Part shown: in pieces, positions 7,024 through 8,450 of the stretch
Layout of the letters: each line of letters begins with the position of its first letter
How positions within the stretch are numbered: the stretch's first letter is position 1
Source of the DNA: Planctomycetota bacterium
GTDB lineage: Bacteria > Planctomycetota > Phycisphaerae > Phycisphaerales > UBA1924
NCBI GenBank assembly: GCA_023429345.1
Contig: JAEYVB010000282.1
Coordinates: 1 to 8,450, forward strand
Direction: 5' to 3'
DNA length: 8,450 nt
Program-made: the position numbers and the translations under genes
Notes under the pieces: generated by a model
Seen by the model: the letters and a program-made list of their open reading frames with translations, nothing else
Database searches by the model: none
What the model was told of the DNA's origin: nothing

Positions 7024-7898
7024 ACCTGAAGCGGCTGACCAACTTCGGGTGGACACCGTGGCACGCGCTGGCGGCGGTTCTGATGGGCGCGGCGGGCGTG
7101 CTCGCCACGCGCGCGGCCTGGAGCGACATCTATTTCATCGCTTCCAAGGACGAGGAGGCCAGCCACATCCTGCTGGTGCCGATCGTGGCGGCGTGGATGT
7201 TCTGGGTGCGGCGGGCGAGGCTCCGCTACTGCGCCCCGCGCGGGCAGATGATCGGGCCGCCGATCGTCGCGGCAGGGTGGATGGTCTCGGTCTTCGGGTT
7301 CAACCACAACGTGCAGGCGATGTGGCACGGGGGCGCGGTGCTGGTGGTGCTGGGGTGCGTGCTCTCGGTCTTGGGCAAGCACGTGCTCTTCCGCTTCCTG
7401 CCGGCCTTCGCGGTGCTGGTGTTCCTGATCCCGGTTCCCGGGCGGGTGCGGCAGGAGATCGCGGTGCCGCTCCAGACAGCGACGGCGGCGGTGACGCAGG
7501 TGCTCTTCGAGACCGGCGGCATCCCGATCGAGCGGTCGGGGAACCTGCTGTCGATCAACGGGACACCGGTGACGGTCGCGGAGGCGTGCAACGGGATGCG
7601 GATGGTGTTCGCGCTGGTGCTGGTCTCGTTCGCTTTCGCCTACAGCCTTCCGCTGCGGAACAGCGTGCGCGTGCTGGTGCTCCTGGCGAGCCCGCTGGCG
7701 GCGATCGTGTGCAACGTGATCCGGCTGCTGCCGACGGTGTGGCTCTACGGCTACACGGCGGAGCCCATCGCCAAGAAGTTCCACGACGTGAGCGGATGGA
7801 TCATGCTCCCGATCGCCTTTGTGCTCCTGCTCGGCGTCGTCCGGCTTTTGCGGTGGGCGATGATCCCCGTCGCGAGGTTCAACCTGGCCTACCAATGA
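7020..7898 (+). CDS. xrt: Exosortase (Xrt family transpeptidase)
   Basis: A 292-residue multi-spanning membrane protein of the exosortase/archaeosortase family. These act at the outer face of the cytoplasmic membrane, cutting PEP-CTERM-like C-terminal sorting tails and probably passing the protein to an acceptor. The proposed catalytic set is complete: Cys190 in VAEACNGMR (186-194), Arg235 in CNVIRLLP (231-238) and His255 in KKFHDVSGW (252-260). The early ASHILLVP (47-54) segment matches the SHG-LVP-type motif after the first helix. Helices cover about 13-33, 48-64, 80-92, 100-117, 119-137, 192-209, 215-233 and 258-282, with the periplasmic loop (about 140-185) before the active Cys. It starts at GTG with a good ribosome site, overlaps the upstream stop by 4 bp, and its own stop overlaps the EpsI-like gene by 4 bp. 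No PEP-CTERM substrate is in the window, so the subtype and targets stay unknown. Confidence 0.95.
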   Translation: MNLKRLTNFGWTPWHALAAVLMGAAGVLATRAAWSDIYFIASKDEEASHILLVPIVAAWMFWVRRARLRYCAPRGQMIGPPIVAAGWMVSVFGFNHNVQAMWHGGAVLVVLGCVLSVLGKHVLFRFLPAFAVLVFLIPVPGRVRQEIAVPLQTATAAVTQVLFETGGIPIERSGNLLSINGTPVTVAEACNGMRMVFALVLVSFAFAYSLPLRNSVRVLVLLASPLAAIVCNVIRLLPTVWLYGYTAEPIAKKFHDVSGWIMLPIAFVLLLGVVRLLRWAMIPVARFNLAYQ

Positions 7899-8450
7899 TG
7901 CGACTGAAAGCAAAGATCCTGGCCCCGGTTCTCTCGCTCGCGCTGGCGGGGGGGCTGTTCTCGCAGATGCAGGGGTACGCGCCCGAGGGGGACCCGGGCC
8001 TCTACCACCGGCGGATCGCGGAAGAGGCGGCGCTGATCCCCCAGACGATCGGCGATTGGGAAGGGACCGACATCAAGATGCCGCCCGCGGCCGGGCAGCT
8101 GCTGCGGCCGAACGTGCTCTTCTCCCGATTCTACCGGCGAGAGCGGGACAAGCTCTGGGCGAACCTGATCCTGGTGCAATGCCCCGATTCCCGGGACATG
8201 TCGGGGCACTACCCGCCGAACTGCTACCCGGGCAACGGGTGGATGGTGGGGGAGCCGCCGCGGGAGTTTCGGTTCGATGTGTGGGACCGCGAGATCCCGG
8301 TGGTGGAGTACGCCTTCACCCGGGAGGAGGGATCGCGGGTCCGCAGCGCGGTCATTTACAACTTCTTCGTGCTGCCCGCCGAGGGCTTCACGACCAATAT
8401 GGAAGACCTGCGTCGCGCCACGGGCAACTACCGCGCCCGGCCGTACGGCG
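7895..8450 (+). CDS. epsI: EpsI-like exosortase-associated protein, 3' partial
   Basis: An open frame of 185 codons running off the right edge. The start is ATG 7895, overlapping the exosortase stop by 4 bp; a second ATG follows at once at 7898. The N-terminus has a short charged start and a hydrophobic segment (about 8-24) that reads as a signal anchor, so the body should lie in the periplasm. It contains IPQTIGDWEGTDI (48-60) and the key motif GHYPPNCYPGNGW (104-116) with His105 and Cys110, the HxPExCYPGxGW-like signature of EpsI, a protein encoded beside or fused to exosortases. In many exosortases EpsI is fused to the C-terminus; here it is a separate, coupled gene. The molecular role of EpsI is poorly known, and the conserved Cys suggests a thiol role. 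No ribosome site is obvious; coupling through the overlap is likely. Family is clear; the C-terminus is missing. Confidence 0.9.
   Translation, partial: MMRLKAKILAPVLSLALAGGLFSQMQGYAPEGDPGLYHRRIAEEAALIPQTIGDWEGTDIKMPPAAGQLLRPNVLFSRFYRRERDKLWANLILVQCPDSRDMSGHYPPNCYPGNGWMVGEPPREFRFDVWDREIPVVEYAFTREEGSRVRSAVIYNFFVLPAEGFTTNMEDLRRATGNYRARPYG

Noticed and set aside
6762..7913. Long open frame on the minus strand (383 codons) opposite the exosortase
   Set aside because: The product is low-complexity His/Arg/Pro-rich, and the exosortase with its full triad lies on the other strand.
1..8450. tRNA, rRNA, CRISPR, insertion sequence or long direct repeats
   Set aside because: I looked for them and saw none; nearly all bases are accounted for by eight coding regions.

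Overview
The window is a dense, single-strand (all +), GC-rich stretch carrying part of an exopolysaccharide / exosortase locus. It holds eight protein-coding genes, two of them cut by the window edges. No RNA gene, mobile element or CRISPR array is visible. The high GC content, the gene content (exosortase, EpsI, WecB/TagA/CpsF transferase, asparagine-synthase-type amidotransferase) and the mix of weak and strong ribosome binding sites suggest a Gram-negative-type environmental bacterium. A planctomycete of the Phycisphaerae type is my best guess, but it is inference and not proven by any marker here.

Layout. 1-1356: C-terminal part of an asparagine-synthase-like amidotransferase. 1353-2702: multi-spanning GT39/ArnT-like glycosyltransferase. 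2699-3652: family 2 glycosyltransferase. 3700-5022: UDP-N-acetyl-hexosamine-type 6-dehydrogenase (WbpA-like). 5031-5918: WecB/TagA/CpsF glycosyltransferase. 5919-6051 is the only sizeable gap, 133 bp. 6052-7023: a sugar-nucleotidyltransferase-like protein with a beta-helix tail that appears to lack catalytic residues. 7020-7898: exosortase with a complete Cys/Arg/His triad. 7895-8450: EpsI-like exosortase partner, running off the right edge.

The genes fall into two translationally coupled blocks. The first three genes overlap by 4 bp each (ATGA, GTGA), and the dehydrogenase and WecB-type genes follow at 47 and 8 bp. After the 133-bp gap, a strong Shine-Dalgarno opens a second block in which the pseudo-nucleotidyltransferase, exosortase and EpsI genes overlap by 4 bp each. 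The first block makes and assembles an extracellular glycan: uronic acid precursor, transferases, and possible amidation. The second block is the protein-sorting part; exosortases process proteins bearing PEP-CTERM-like C-terminal tails, and in many bacteria they sit beside exopolysaccharide genes as here.

The most interesting item is the gene at 6052-7023. It keeps the overall shape of a nucleotidyltransferase of the GlgC/ManC type but has lost the recognisable signature and both expected metal-binding aspartates, and it is translationally coupled to the exosortase. It may be a non-catalytic, exosortase-linked protein that has not been described.
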